A DNA stretch of 64,000 nt from Hemileia vastatrix. Taxonomy: Eukaryota; Basidiomycota; Pucciniomycetes; Pucciniales; Zaghouaniaceae. Positions 44,403 to 57,030 of the stretch are shown here, piece by piece. Below the pieces are notes generated by a model. It was given only the letters and a program-made list of their open reading frames with translations. It did no database searches and was not told where the DNA came from. Position 1 is the first letter of the stretch. The number at the start of each line of letters is the position of its first letter. The translations under genes and the position numbers were made by a program. The DNA is taken from contig JASXTE010000002.1 of assembly GCA_030280995.1 (NCBI GenBank), positions 24,153,683 to 24,217,682 of the forward strand. Direction: 5' to 3'.

Positions 44403-46250
44403 TATGTCTTCTTTTTCTGGATCTGGTGTTGCTGGTACTGGTTTTCCTGTTATGGAATCAGTTGGTATTCAAACTTGGGATGGGCACAAGTTTTATAGGG
44501 ATTAAGTTAAGTGGTTTTTAAGTAGGTATGACGCTGCTGCTGCTGTTTTTGGAGCTTTTCATGTAGTCATGGTGAAGCAAATTAGTTTCTTTATTGTTGA
44601 AAGAGAGGTGGAAAAAGATGTCATTGTTATGGATCATTATAAAAGGTGGGATTGGATAAAGTTTTCAAAAGAGATAGTGGACATATGGGGTTTTAAGTAT
44701 TCTATGGTGTAGTGTAACAAGAATTTTGGTTTCTGGAAAGCAAAGGGTGGTGTTGCTTCACTGGTTGAGTATACGAAACTGTTTGGGAAGTTTAAATAAG
44801 TTGTGAAATATCTGGTTTTGAATGATGAAATTACTCATGAAAATCAGGCTAAGGATATCTTTTGGTCTGAATTTAGTAGGAGTATTAATATGGATGTGCT
44901 AAAAGCGTGATCTAGAAAAATTCTGATGAATACTACGCCTAATGGATAAAACAAACTACCAGATTTTGCAATTATCAAGGAGAATGTGGATTCATACCTC
45001 AAACTAATGGCATTTGACAGCTATTAGAGATCTTGCACTCAGTATGCTAGCAAGATTAGTGACGTACTGACTGAAAATAATTATATTATGGTGAAATATA
45101 AAGAGGCCATTAATTCTCAGATGGGACAGCTGCTTGATAAAATTGAGGGAAATGTTGATAATCAAATGGTGGATCAGTTGGCTGACTTGGCCAAGCAGCT
45201 TAAAATTTTTCTTCAAGATTCACAGAAGGTCAATTAGGCTCATTTTTCATTGTCCTCTTCTTCTTTCTATCAATCTAGTCTCAATTAGAGGAGGTATTAT
45301 GGCTATAATAAATGAAACCATAACCTGTTTAATGGAAATGGAAATGGTAAAGTTGGTAATGTTTATGGAGGTGGATATGGCAAACCCAGGGTGTTCTCTT
45401 ATTGTTATAGTAGGGGGAAATGAGCTGGTGATTGATTATATTTGTATAGGGACCTGAAGTCTGGTAGAATCAAATTTTACGGAAATTTTTATAAGTTTCC
45501 TGATTGATCCTTTATCAAGCCCAGTGAAGGTAAGGCTCCCTTGTATTTGGTTAGGAGGAATATGATGGGTGAAAATAGGATCTGGTTTAAAGAAATATCT
45601 GGTGATGAAGATAATGAAAAAATATGGAAAAATAATGATGGAAATTGTGGTGGAAAAATTGATAAGGGTAAAGAGAAGGAGTTCTTTAAGGTAGCAATTT
45701 AATTCAACTTCATTGGTGGTTGGGAGTTGTTTAAAGCTGCTAGATTAGATGATAAGTGTATGGAAGGGGAATATAATTTGGATGCTTCTAGAGGGAGAGA
45801 TACTTCTAAAGCTAAGAGTAGAAGTCCAAGCCAATTAAGGGCTAAACAAGGCAAGGTGGAACCAAAAAAGGTGGATGAGAAAAGTCTTTCAAAAGATTAA
45901 ATCAATAGAATGTGGAAGGGGAAGGCTGATATTGGACCTCTTAGTTCTGGTACGATGGATTTAAATGGGGAATATTTCCTGTGGATGAAGATTTAGATTC
46001 TGAAGAAGATGTATATTTAGAATCTATCCCCAGACCAGGTTTAAGTGGTCCCATTCCAATACAGGGAGTGAGGACAATTGATGGATCTGGATTTCTAAAA
46101 GCTGTTGGTGAAAGGTTTGAGTTCTTAATTCTGAAGACATAGAAATGGCTCATGATTTTGGCAATGTGGGTCCTCAAGAGGTACCCAGGGCCATGTTTGA
46201 AAAAGCAAAGGCGCAATATGAAAGGCAAGTAGTGGCTTTTCAAGAGAATT
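44403..46250 (+). pseudogene. Gy-1 gag
   Basis: Begins MSSFSGSGVAGTGFPVMESV at 44403, the counterpart of Gy-4 gag (MASGPSFSSGGSG). The frame is cut by TAA at 44504 and many later stops. The zinc-knuckle region near 45390 reads SYCYSRGK with later Cys codons lost, followed by SGRIKFYGNFYKFPD, which aligns with VEFYGKVFKFPDAYF of Gy-4. The acidic DEDLDSEEDVYLESI equivalent lies near 45985. Confidence 0.7.
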
Positions 46251-47202
46251 AAATGGATTTTTTTTGGGAAGGGTGAATCAACTTCAGCTTCCTCTATTTT
46301 TAGGTGAATTATTTATGATTAGTGCAGCCCTTTCAGAGAAGTAGAAGAAGCATCTGACAACAGTAAAGATAGCAGCTAGAGAGTTGGAATATATGTGTGA
46401 AAACGTGGATGAGTTTGAGGAGGAGGTGTTTACTCATTTCTCTGCTAATCTATGATATTTGATTGTATCTTTAAATGGTAAAGAGGTAAAGGCCCTGATG
46501 TATTCTGGGACTTAAATTAAATTAATTTTTTTGGAGTTAGCTACAAATGTTAGTCTACCAATCATGAATGGAGCTTATGGAAAACTTAGAGGTATGTTAG
46601 GGAATGCTACTGAGCTGATGGGTGAAGCAGAGTACTTAAAAGTAGGTGTTGGTGAATCTGTTAGTAAGGTTCATTTTTAATTGGCCAGAGGGGCTGTGAA
46701 AGCGGTTCTTGGTGGTCTTTTTTTGATGTATTTTGAAGCCAAGATTGGCTATCAATCTGGAATAGGTATAAGCTTAAAGATTACTGGTGATAATATAAGA
46801 AGATTGAATATGCCTTGGAACCTCCTTTATATAGCCTCAATGTGTCATAATTGTTTTTGAACTAAAAAGAGATGAATAAAAATGGTCAGCTTCTGGTGAA
46901 TTAATTGAAGAAATTACTAATTTAAACCACTATTTTTTGGGGTAGGAAGGGCTGATCCCTATGGTTTTTTAGTCTCTCATCAAAAATAGATCCTGGATTA
47001 CAATAGGTCAGCTCAATTGGAGATTATTCAAGTGGATTCTCAATTATTTTCTCTTGATATTTTATTGGTTTGAAAATATGTGATATATTTTTCTACATAT
47101 CTTTTATCTTTGTCAAAAATTTTTATCAATTTTAAAAATGGGTCAAGAGGAATGATGGGATGTATAGTTTTAGATAAAAATTGAAATTTTAATTTAGTTA
47201 AA
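46251..47202 (+). pseudogene. Gy-1 protease region
   Basis: 46440-46760 reads LNGKEVKALMYSGT (active-site Asp replaced by Tyr), LRGMLGNATELMGEAEYLKV, then VKAVLGGLFLMYFEAKIGYQ, parallel to Gy-4 17098-17430. Stops and the lost Asp make it inactive. 46940-47202 is the damaged spacer containing GRADPYGFL-like sequence. Confidence 0.7.
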
Positions 47203-47732
47203 ATGGTGGATAGTAGTGATTATAATTCTGGGGGAAAAGTTTCTAGCCTCCAGCAAGAGGATAAACTGCATTTAACTCCACCAATTCAACAAAAAAATCT
47301 GAGTATGATTAAATCTCAAAAAAATATTATAATTAAAAATAATTTTTCTGTCCTCCAGAAAGAGGTTAAAGTCCTAACTTTATTTACTGGGGATTTTATG
47401 GTGGAGAATTGTGGTTATGGTGATGGGAAAATTGGTGCTAAATTAGATGATTAAAAAGAGGATAAAAAATTTAAAAATAGTAATAAAAGTTATGTTTCAT
47501 CTTATTATGTTTCTGATTCTGATGATGAAGATAATTCTGATCACAATTTATGTAATGGTGGATCTAAAAGAGATCTTATTTCTCTAGGCAAATTGGATGT
47601 TGATGCAGAGAAATAAAATAGGTAGGTAATAAGGTCAGGCCAATTAATGAACCACTACCAGCTGAATTAAACCCACCTTTGAAGAGGCCAAATTTATCAA
47701 GATATCATTATGAAAGTCCTTTAGTCAAATAA
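47203..47732 (+). pseudogene. Gy-1 protease-RT linker
   Basis: Open from 47203 to 47454: SSLQQEDKLHLTPPIQQKNL and SVLQKEVKVLTLF. The peptides QQEDKLHL and QKEVKVL repeat the ExKL unit of the Gy-4 linker, encoded by GAGG(A/T)TAAA(C/G)T. Then comes acidic SDSDDEDNSDHNLC and PINEPLPAELNPPLKRPN-like sequence leading to RT. Confidence 0.6.
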
Positions 47733-48880
47733 ATGCCTGAATTCTCTGAAAAATTAAGAATTACTTATAAGAGACTGGGTGTTGTTAATTTTGGGCCTGA
47801 AGATTGGTTTTTTGGTGAAGAGAAGAATTTTTTGTTGGATGTGATGGTAAAAAGGGAGAAGACCTTTGTAGAGGAGGAGATAGGTGTCTTGAAGCATTCT
47901 TACAGGGAACATTACAATATTCCTGTAGTATGTCACAAACCATGGCAGAATGAGCCAATTCCAATTCCTGCATCTTTGAAAGATAATTATATTGAAGTCA
48001 TTAGAGTACAAATTCAAACTGGATTATATGAACAGTTTTCATCAAGTTATTTTAGTCCAGTATATTTTATCAAAAAACCTAATAGAAAGCTAAAGGTATT
48101 TCATAATCTTAGGGAATTAAACAGGGTTACAATAGAAGATGATGGTATTCCACCTAGTTCAGAGGGGTTTGTGGAATCATTTTCTGGTAGAGTGTGCTAT
48201 GGGCTAGGTGATATTATGGGGAGATATGACAAGAGAAAATTAAATCCTGATTCAAGGCCTCTCACTACTTTTGATACTTCAATTGTACAATTATAACTAA
48301 CAAAACTACATCAAGGTGCAACAAATTTGGTTCAATATTATCAGGCTCAGAGGGCCTGGATTATTCAAGATGAATTTCATCATTATGCTGTTATGTTTAT
48401 TGATGATGGTGGAATTAAAGGTCCTTCAACAGATTATAATAATGAAGTGTTGACGGAGAATATAGGGATACAAAACAATATTGGTGAATATGTTGTTTAT
48501 TTAGAGAGGATATTGTTAAGGATTTAAGAGGCTGGTTTAACTATTTCTGGCTCAAAGATTTCTTGTTGTGTACAAGCTCTGGAGACTTAGGGTCATCTGG
48601 TATGTAGAGAGGGTAGGATTATGTAAAAGAAGAGGGTTAAAATAATTCATTTATTTCCAAGTCCCAAAAATATTACTCAATTAAAATGACTTTTAGGGGT
48701 ATGTGTTTATGTTAGAATGTTTATTGAGGACTTCTCTTTATTGGAAACTCCATTGAGATGGTTAACTAGAAAGGATGCAGATTTGGAGTGGAAAAAAGAG
48801 TATGAAGAGGTGTTTTTGAAGTCAAAGAAGGTAGGATTTATTTGGCTTTTGATTCAAGTCATATTGCTTCTGGGGAGGTC
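47733..48880 (+). pseudogene. Gy-1 reverse transcriptase
   Basis: The 187-codon frame at 47733 holds LGVVNFGPEDWFFGEEKNFL, YNIPVVCHKPWQNEPIPIPA, SPVYFIKKPNRKLKVFHNLR and GRVCYGLGDIMGRYDKRKL. 48327-48527 follows with YYQAQRAWIIQDEFHHYAVM, FIDDGGIKGP (48396-48425) and ENIGIQNNIGEYV. KRLTRKD-like sequence is near 48760. Catalytic Asp pair present, but stops at 48294, 48525 and beyond. Confidence 0.85.
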
Positions 48881-49526
48881 TTGTCTCAGAGGGATAAAGC
48901 TAGTTATACTAGATCAATCAGGTATGAATCTGTTGTATTTACTGAGGTGATATCAAGATATTCCCTACAGAAATTCAAATTATGTAGTGTGGCAGAAATT
49001 TTTATGGAAGCTTCATAATATTTTATGGGGTAAACTCTTTGAACTTTGAGTGGATAAAAATTTTTTCATAAAAATGCTCAATTCGCAAAGCTTACCAAAT
49101 GCTTCAATGACTAGATGGGTATATTTTATTCAAAAATTTTCTTTTGATTTAGTTCATAAGCCTGGAAAAACTTTCACTATTCCAGATTGATTGTCAAGAA
49201 GACCACCAACTAAAGAGGAATCTAAATCAGAAGAATTAAATGAAGATATTCCTCTTTTAAAAGCCAGCACAAAGGGTGCTTAAGGATTTCCTTACCTCAC
49301 TCATGAGGTTTAAATGGCACACTGTATATAATTTAAAAATCATGATGGACATGAAGAGGAAATCCCCCATGAGATTGAACTGGATGGTTTTATAAATGGA
49401 AATAATGATGAGATCATGATAAATGATGTTCTCAGGGAAAATGCTGAAGATAAATTTGGTAAAAAATTTGTTGGAGATGAAGTGGTGTATTATTATGAAG
49501 ATGGTGTAGTTGTGTGGGATAGTAGT
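48830..49526 (+). pseudogene. Gy-1 RNase H and linker, cut by CACTA-like element
   Basis: DSSHIAS-like sequence near 48850, FTEVISRYS near 48940, VHKPGKTFTIPD at about 49153, EESKSEELNEDIP near 49220. Two TAAACTG-type motifs, CATGAGGTTTAAATGG (49302) and CATGAGATTGAACTGG (49369), lie in the linker to integrase, the same spot as in Gy-2 and Gy-4. 49430-49526 reads acidic KFVGDEVVYYYEDGVVVWDS. The CACTA-like element starts at 49527. Confidence 0.7.
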
Positions 49527-50533
49527 CACCACACAATATGGGGGGTGGACTTGCTAGCAAGTCCACAACCTTGATCCCAAATTCATATTTAATTTAGCAC
49601 ATAATGAGGAAATGATAAAACAACAAATAATCAAGCTTGGAACCTCCCTGAAATAAACTCAAATACAAGTTGAATACTTATTGAAGCAAAGTTGATCATT
49701 ATTTCAAAAAGTCTTGTAATCTCACTTACTCTAATTCTAAAAGGAATATTAAGATGAGTGAAGTCCATAACATTAAAAGACTGGAAATGCATTAGATTAT
49801 AAAAATGATTTGCTTCTGCTTTTTGAATTCACATGTAGTAGTAAATTTCTCATTTAAATCAAATAAAAAGCTTTCTTACATCTTCACATAAGTTTGTGGA
49901 GCTATCAATATATAGAGAAATTACTTATTATCATAAGAAGTTTTTGAAGAGAAAATATGTAGTTTACTGATATTTTTCATTGGATTTCATCATTAAATGT
50001 TTTGTAAATATATTTATTTATTCTAATATTATGCTCAGGAATCATAAATTTTTTCAAAATTTAAAATATTTCTGTAAGTTAAAAATTTCTTTCAAATATA
50101 ATTAAAATAGATTGATTTAGAGGTATCATTTATACAATTAGTACATATAATTTTTTTAATAAAGTGAAATAATGATATGGTCACTATTATTTTTAAATAA
50201 TAAATTTCCTTCTTCTTCAATAAATCAAAATATTAAGGGTGGAATTTTATGATGATGAACCATATGTCTAATAATTAGTAAACTAGATTTTGGGGTTAAT
50301 TTTTTTTTGTATCAGGATATAACCCATTCCCATTCCTTGTTATGTTATATATATATATATATTATATAATTTATTTTGAAATTCTCCTTCCATATTTTTT
50401 CCTTCAATTTCTTGACCATATCATGTTCTTCCCCTGTTGAAGCTTCCCCCTTATGCTCACTTTAATTCTCTCTTACCTGTTATATTTCATCTTCACACTT
50501 TGTGAATACTTCTCCATACCTCTTCATCCCGCT

Positions 50534-51690
50534 ATGGTAAGGTAAACTCTTACAGTTGCCTTGCTGTAAGCAGAATCCGGAGGAGATATATGGATTTAGC
50601 TGAAAACCCCGTCCTTCCAATAAAAATAACAAAGTAGGTGTTCTAAATCACTAAGCTAACCAATCTACTTAGATCTGATTGATAAAAATAATGAAACTCT
50701 AAAATAATTTACGCTTATTGAGATTTAAAGAAAGTGGCTGTTGATAAAGAAATACTGATAACAACAATTAAGGTGTACCAGTGAAAGATATGAAAAGATT
50801 GACTTTTATGTTTTTATAATATTTTAAATTTTTATGAGACAGCAATAATCAAGTCCCAGCGACGAAGACCTTTCTAAAGATACCCTGTATGAAGTGTTAT
50901 TTAAACTGTTGAATTGTATTTCTAAGATGTTATGTAAAAATAATAATGTTATAAGGGTATTACAAGTTATTTTAATTTGTTGAGTAATAAAAAATGAGAC
51001 TGTGGTGGATAATGATTAAGCTGTATGATGTGTCCCCCCCCCCCTCAATTTCGAGTTTGAGAAGCGCTTAAGTATCCCTAGTCACGTGCCTAAGTTTTCC
51101 CCTCCTGAGCTCTTCCAGAGTCAATCCGGAGCCCATACGGAGTCCGTACGGAGTCAAAGCGGAGTCCGTACGGAGTCCGTACGGAGTCGAAACGGAGTCC
51201 GTACGGAGTCCGTCCGGACTTCCGGACTCAATTTAGAACCTTAAAACCATAATAAAAAATCTAGAAAAATTTCACATAATAGAGCTACTTCCCTTTTACC
51301 TACCAAACTAATTTTCGTAGTCTGCGCAGCTCTAATTACCCCGTGAAAATTCATCAAAGTTAAGTAATTTTTGAAAACGTAAATATTTCTATAAAACTTT
51401 AAAATTCATTTAAAAATATAAGAAAAATAGTAAAAATTCTGGGAAAATTTCCAAGGTTCTTGAGTGACTTGACTTGATACTTATAAATTTTTTAGACCAT
51501 AAAAATAAGTTTTCTCCGCAAAATAAATTGTATTTGTGTAGGCATTCGCTTGTGACCAATTTCTTCATATTTTAAACTCCAATAAATTAAATAAAACCCT
51601 TTTATAAAAAAAAATAATAACGCCAATCTTGCACGCCGTAATAACTCCATTTACATATTTAGGTGCCGTACTAAACTTTAGGCTACCACA
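50534..51690 (-). repeat. Solo LTR of the Gy-1/Gy-2 family, with CGG-N3-CCG array
   Basis: Minus-strand start TGTGGTAGCCTAAAGTTTAG at 51690 and end near AGAGTTTACC at 50541 align along their length with the Gy-1 and Gy-2 LTRs. Flanks CCGCT / CCGCC may be a 5 bp TSD with one change. It retains many CpGs (including CACGTG at 51083) that the older copies lost, so it is younger. Its most striking feature is the 11 bp periodic array at 51138-51214. Confidence 0.8.
51138..51214. repeat. Seven 11 bp units of CGGAGTCCGTA
   Basis: Units start at 51138, 51149, 51160, 51171, 51182, 51193 and 51204, an exact 11 bp period. Five (51138, 51160, 51171, 51193, 51204) contain CGGAGTCCG, an inverted CGG/CCG pair with 3 bp spacing; two read CGGAGTC(A/G)A. 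Related half-units flank the array (CCGGAGCCC at 51126, CCGGACTTCCGGACT at 51214). It is a GC island in AT-rich surroundings. Confidence 0.9.
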
Positions 51691-51739
51691 CCGCCTCCCT
51701 TGAACTCCCTCCTTTTACTCCCTTCTCCACCCCCCTTTA

Positions 51740-52270
51740 CTCCCTTTAGAGTGAAAGAGGTAAAGTAGTAAGCAAAAGGGAGGAATTGGAAATTGTGGGG
51801 GGTGGATTTTATTGAAGAGCGATAGATTTAGGATGAGAAGAAAAGAGGTAGAGAGGATAGAAAAAGAGGTGGTGTGGGGTAAAAAAGGTTAGAAAGAGGG
51901 TGGAAGTGATAGTGAGAGGGGTATGGTGGTGTGGACTGTGAGTCCAAAGGGTGTGGTGGGGTAATGTGGCAATCAGAAGGGGTGGGGTGGGGTAGAAAGA
52001 GTAAAAAGAAAGAGTTATAAGTGTCAAGATTGGAGATAAAGGGGTGAAATGGGCTGAAAAGTGAAAAGGAAGAGGATGAAGTGTGAGGGAAACAGGTGGG
52101 GAAGGGTGAGAAGAGTAAAAGTTCAGTTTTGAAGGCATTAAAAGCAAAACAAAGTCAAAAGGATGATGAGCAAATGGAAAGGGGGGAATAGAAATGAAAC
52201 AGGTGAAGAGTCAGAAAAGTATGTACAAAGGGGTTGAGTGAGTATAAAAAAAGGTGGTGAAAAACAGAAG
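51740..52270 (+). repeat. Purine-rich strand-asymmetric tract
   Basis: More than 500 bases dominated by A and G on the plus strand, with GGGGTGGGGTGGGG near 51981 and many GAGG/GAAAG runs. The long minus-strand frames here (51809-52147, 52138-52335) are the complement of this bias and not genes. Confidence 0.75.
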
Positions 52271-55200
52271 ATGAAATCTATCTTTTGACTGAAGGATGGA
52301 GTCCACCCTGCAATAGTATGATGTTTTGCTTCCATTTAAAAAAACAATATTTAAACCTGTTGTATGGATATTTTACATCCTTAATCAATTCAAAATACAC
52401 ACATATTGGCTGTTTGTAATAAACAATTGTATTCAAAGTAGAAGAACTATAAAAATATAAAAAAAACTAGCCATAAAGCCTTAGTACATTTTATAAAAAA
52501 TAATTTCATGGAATAATTGTGATAGCTATACATAAGATAAAAAAATGAATTTTACAGGTAAATTTTAGAAAAAAATTTAAAAATGGAAAAAAGTGACTAT
52601 GATATTAAAAATGAAAATCTCTTTTTATATCATGAGGTGAAATTATTTATCCTTTAATTTAATATTAAATGCTGTTAATGAGATGAAAAATAGCTATGGC
52701 TTTCCTTATAAGGTGCAGATGAGACTTGAACAAAAAAATAATTGCTATATTTTACCTTTTATATTTTTTTGTTTGTTCTATCATTAATATAAATATCTGA
52801 ATAATTATAATTAATAAATAAAAATTTAAGAAAATTAAATAGTAAAGATTTTCCAATATATTTAATTATATTGATTTAGTAAAATAAAAAGCCCATTGAG
52901 CCCTTTTCATTGCTTAAATTTTTTACACAAAGAATTATATACAGTTTTATAAACATAAAAATGTTAGTTGTGATGGGACTTGGATTGAGCTCCCAATGAG
53001 TTTCTTTTCCTGACTACTGTTCAAGATAAGTTAATCTGTGAGAATTTTATTTAAAATTTGATTTTAAATTCCTTAATGCATGCCCAGATTTATCTTTTTA
53101 TTGAAAAGATTTATACCAAATACTGGGAAATTCTGAACATAAATAAAAATATATTATTCTGATTTTTGCTTTACTAATAAAATATTTAGGTTTCTTCTTT
53201 ATTATTTTAATGTGAGTTTTCTCATATGATAGATTAAAAAAGCCTTTAAATTTCATTGTTTTTATCTACAATTCACATGAAAAGAGAGAACTTTTATTTT
53301 TTTATTTAAACTAAATTTGAGGAATATTACTTTTGTATTTATTAAACATTATTTATCTCCTTTTGATTAACAAAATCTTTTTTCTTAGATTTTTACTTCA
53401 AATTTTATAGAAAACCTCAAGTTATGAATTCAGATAGTTTAAAAATGTGTAAAAAATATTTTTTATCAATTTGAGCTTGAAGATGATTTCAACTTACAGC
53501 CCTAAATTGTTCTTTTGAAATTAAATGAAAATTTCAAAACCTATTCCAATAAAACTCATTTTTATAAAAATGAACTTATTTAAGTATTTATTCTTAATAA
53601 GGAAGATAGCTTAGAAGATGCATGAATTTTTACTGTTCAATAAAATCTAAAAAAATATATATTTTTTATATTTGCTAATAAAGAACATATTTTTCTCCTT
53701 TTTTTAATTTTAGTGTTAAAATCATATTACTAACAAAGCATCAATAAATTATTAATCTGTATTTTTTCACTTGACTATAATGTTTGTATTTTGTATTGTA
53801 AATTAACATGGTCAATACTCTTGTTCTTTAAAAAAAGAATGTATTTCTGTGCTATTATAATCATTTTAAAGGACAAAAAGAAAATATTGAAATATTTCAT
53901 GCTTCTATTTAAAATATTTTCTTAACTTTTAATTAATAAAAATTCAATTATTTTTATATTATCCTTTTATATGAGTATCACTATAAATATATAATTTTTC
54001 TCATTTCAAACTATAATCTCATAAATTGATTCTTCTATAAATATAATCATGCATTGATACATAAAAAATTCACTATAATACATAATATAGAGTCTGTGAA
54101 AAATAGTAGAACTTGATATTTAAATTCAAAAACTCTCATAGTGCATGATAGAAATCTGTTTAGTTTGTGCTGTGTATTCCCAGGTGAAAAATATTGATAT
54201 CTTAAACTATTGAATTCAAGAAATATGAACCATTCAGTTTTCATTTATAAAGAATATTTGGTGATTTATATTAATTTTCCAATTGATGTTTTGTATTCCT
54301 TTTTATTAAACTATTTTAAGAGCATAATTTCACAGAATAGGGGTTAATTTTTGTGACTTTATCAAATTAATTTAAAGAATAAAGATTGACCTAAAGAATA
54401 TCCGTGTATTTGATAAAAATTGTTTCATTATTATGAAAAGTATTGGATTTACTAAAAATCTAAAATAAAATGCTTTTGAATTTGAGCACATTTTATCCTA
54501 AAAAGACCAAAATTACTTAACTTACTGTTTGTATCATTTTCTTGCATTTTTGAATTTTATAAAAAAATATTAGACTTTACCACTTGAAGAATTTTTTGTT
54601 TGTTTGACATATATAATCTCATTCTTAAATTTTTATTTATTTGGAGAAAGGAGAAATGAGGGTTCTGCATCATGTCCATTCTTTTATAATAAAATCTTAC
54701 TGAATTTAATTTTTATAATTTTGCATCTTTTATACAGAAGTTTATAATAAAATATTGGAAAAGAACTATGACTTAATTTGTTATTTATATAATTATTTTT
54801 TTTTAAAAAAATATATTAAATAATCTTAAAATTCTGAAAAAAATTGAGAATAATTCAGTTTACATGGTCTCTATAAAAAAATGAATGATTTGTATTATGA
54901 AAAAATGGATGTTTTCTACATTAAGAAGTCATGAAATATTTTTTAAATTTTTTTAAAAATATTTAGTATATTTCTTAGAATGATTAAAATTTATACTTAA
55001 GAAAAAACAATGTAATTTCATGTATTTTTATTATTAAATTTTTATTCAAAAAGATTATCTGATTACATTTCATCAAAAATTATTGTTTATTGAGAAGATT
55101 TCAAATGCTTTTATATTCTTATTTCTATTGAGATTTGAATATTTTTCATAATTCTTTCAATAAAAAATCACCCATGTTTTGTGAATATTTCAAGCTTATT
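52271..55200. other. AT-rich interior of the CACTA-like element
   Basis: Nearly 3 kb of very AT-rich DNA without a credible frame, RNA or internal repeat that I could recognise. Confidence 0.5.
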
Positions 55201-55302
55201 ACAGGAAGACTTCAGTCTGAACTCAGTGTGGGTTCATTCTGAGTTCCATCTGACTTCAATTTGAGGACTTGCTAGCAAGTCCCCCTCAAATATTGTGTGG
55301 TG

Positions 55303-57030
55303 AGTAAATTAAAGAATGGTGTATATTTCGGAGTATTAGAAAATTTTGTTAAATAATGGCTGGGTTTATATAAAAATTTGCTTAAAAGAGAATGGATGAT
55401 GAAGTTGTTGATTCTGAAAGGGGTTTTTGATGAGGTTAGATAGAATTTGGTTAAAGAGAGGTTGAAATGCTCAGAGGTTGATCAATCAAAATCTCATTAG
55501 ATCAGTAGGTAAATTGAGGGTAGGAAAATATTGCTTCATTCATTTGCAGGTGATTTTAATAATAGGTAAGTTCCTATTTATATGATATTGATGTACTCTC
55601 AAGATGAATTCAGGGTACAGACAGGATCTTATTTGTCTGGTAGAAGTTGTATGAAAATGAGGTATCCAAATCCTCAGGTAGTTGCAACTCAGAGAAAATT
55701 CAAGAGTTGGTTATGAAATAACTACATGAAGATCTTGGATGTAGAGAGGTTAGAGAAACTTATAAAAAATTGCTGGTAGGTTTTGGTGGCATGAAATGAA
55801 GATGGCTGTTAACAGTGGGTTCATTAATGTGAAGAATATGAAAGAAGAAGCTATTTAAGGTCAAAATAACCTGGACATGCAACTGGTGAAAACACTCTTT
55901 TTGTTTAAGTTAGTATGGAAGCTTTACATGTCACTACGCAATATAGGGGGTGGACTTGCTAGCAAGTCCTCAACCTGAACTCAGATGGAACTCAGGTGGA
56001 ACTCAGACTGAACTCATTCTGAACCCATACTGAACTCTACTTGAACACCCACCTAAAACTGTTCTTCTGAGTGTTTTTCATCCCTTATTGTATGGTTCCT
56101 TTGTCAATAGCTCAATGTGTGTTCAATCTGTGGTGAGTTTGGGTCCAAGGTTGCGGACTTGCTAGCATGTCTGCCCCCCATATTGTGTGGTGTGTTAAAG
56201 AGGTACATTATAAAAATTTAATTTTTGCCAGAGATATCTATCTGGATGGGAAAAATAAGTTCCTTTTATTAATTTGAATTCCAAAAATGTGCATATTTTT
56301 TGATGAAAGATTGGCTATCTAGGTAAGGAGCAATAAATTTGGTGACCATTGATAGAGGGCCTGAATTTGGGAATGATTTTAGGGAATATTTATCAAAATT
56401 TGGATCAAAGGTTAGGGTAGAAACCCCATATTTTCCTGAAGCTGAAGAAATGTTAAGGAGAGGAAATCAAGTTACTAAGGGTGCTTTATTTTCAATGTGT
56501 GGGACCAGTACTGAAAATGGAGGCACTATTCAACATTTGTTTTATTAGCTGACCAAACAACTTTAAAAAGTACAACTGGATTATCACCTTATAAACTAGT
56601 TTTTGGTCAAAAAGCAGGTTTACAAGTTTATTTAGAAGCTGAATCATATTGAGTAGATTGTTTAACTGTCAAAAATACTGAAGATTGATTGTGTGCAAGA
56701 ATGATACAGCTGAAAATGAATGAAAAAATTTTAGAAAAAGAAAACTCTAGGATGATCAAGATCTGAAGATTGTCAGTAAAATATTGGGATAAGAGGTTGG
56801 CTCATAGACATAGAAAACCTTTAAAAACTGGAGATAAATTTTTGGTGTATAATAGAAGTTTGGAAAGTCAGTGGGGGAATATGTTTTCAGTTAGGGGGAA
56901 TGGAACATAAAAATTCAGAGAACAGGTGTATGGCTATTCATATTTTTTAGTGGAGTTAGATAGAATAGTGTTTAAAAATATGGTAGCTTCCCATCAAGTC
57001 AAGAGGCTCTATCCTAGGTGAATCAGGAGT
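55303..57030 (+). pseudogene. Gy-1 integrase, interrupted by MITE copy 2
   Basis: Resumes after the CACTA-like element. CEEYERRSYLRSK-like zinc-site sequence lies near 55830, and MEALHVT before the MITE at 55932 corresponds to the first catalytic-Asp region. 56339-56548 holds TIDRGPEFGNDFREYLSKFG (second Asp) and EEMLRRGNQVTKGALFS, where the catalytic Glu of VERGHQ reads Arg. TTGLSPYKLVFGQKA-like and RWSVKYWDKRLAHRHRKPLK-like sequences follow (56570-56830). Heavily damaged. Confidence 0.75.
55932..56192. mobile_element. CACTA-type MITE, 261 bp, copy 2 (TSD TGT)
   Basis: Same length and arrangement as 10657-10917 with only scattered differences. Flanks TGT at 55929-55931 and 56193-56195. Inserted in Gy-1 integrase. 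Confidence 0.88.

Larger units (their letters stand above)
49527..55302. mobile_element. Large CACTA-like element without transposase (TSD AGT)
   Basis: Left end CACCACACAATATGGGG with palindrome GGACTTGCTAGCAAGTCC at 49547-49564; right end is the complement with the same palindrome at 55266-55283 and final ATATTGTGTGGTG. Flanks AGT on both sides. Subterminal GAACTCAG-type repeats lie near 55215-55255. CACTA/CACCA ends, 3 bp TSD and subterminal repeats fit the CACTA (EnSpm) superfamily. Of the interior, 50534-51690 is a later solo LTR; the remaining 4.6 kb is AT-rich with no frame resembling a transposase, so it is presumably non-autonomous. It shares terminal sequence with the two 261 bp MITEs. 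Confidence 0.8.

Noticed and set aside
51809..52335. Minus-strand frames rich in Pro, Ser, Leu
   Set aside because: They are the complement of a purine-rich tract; low complexity explains the absence of stops.
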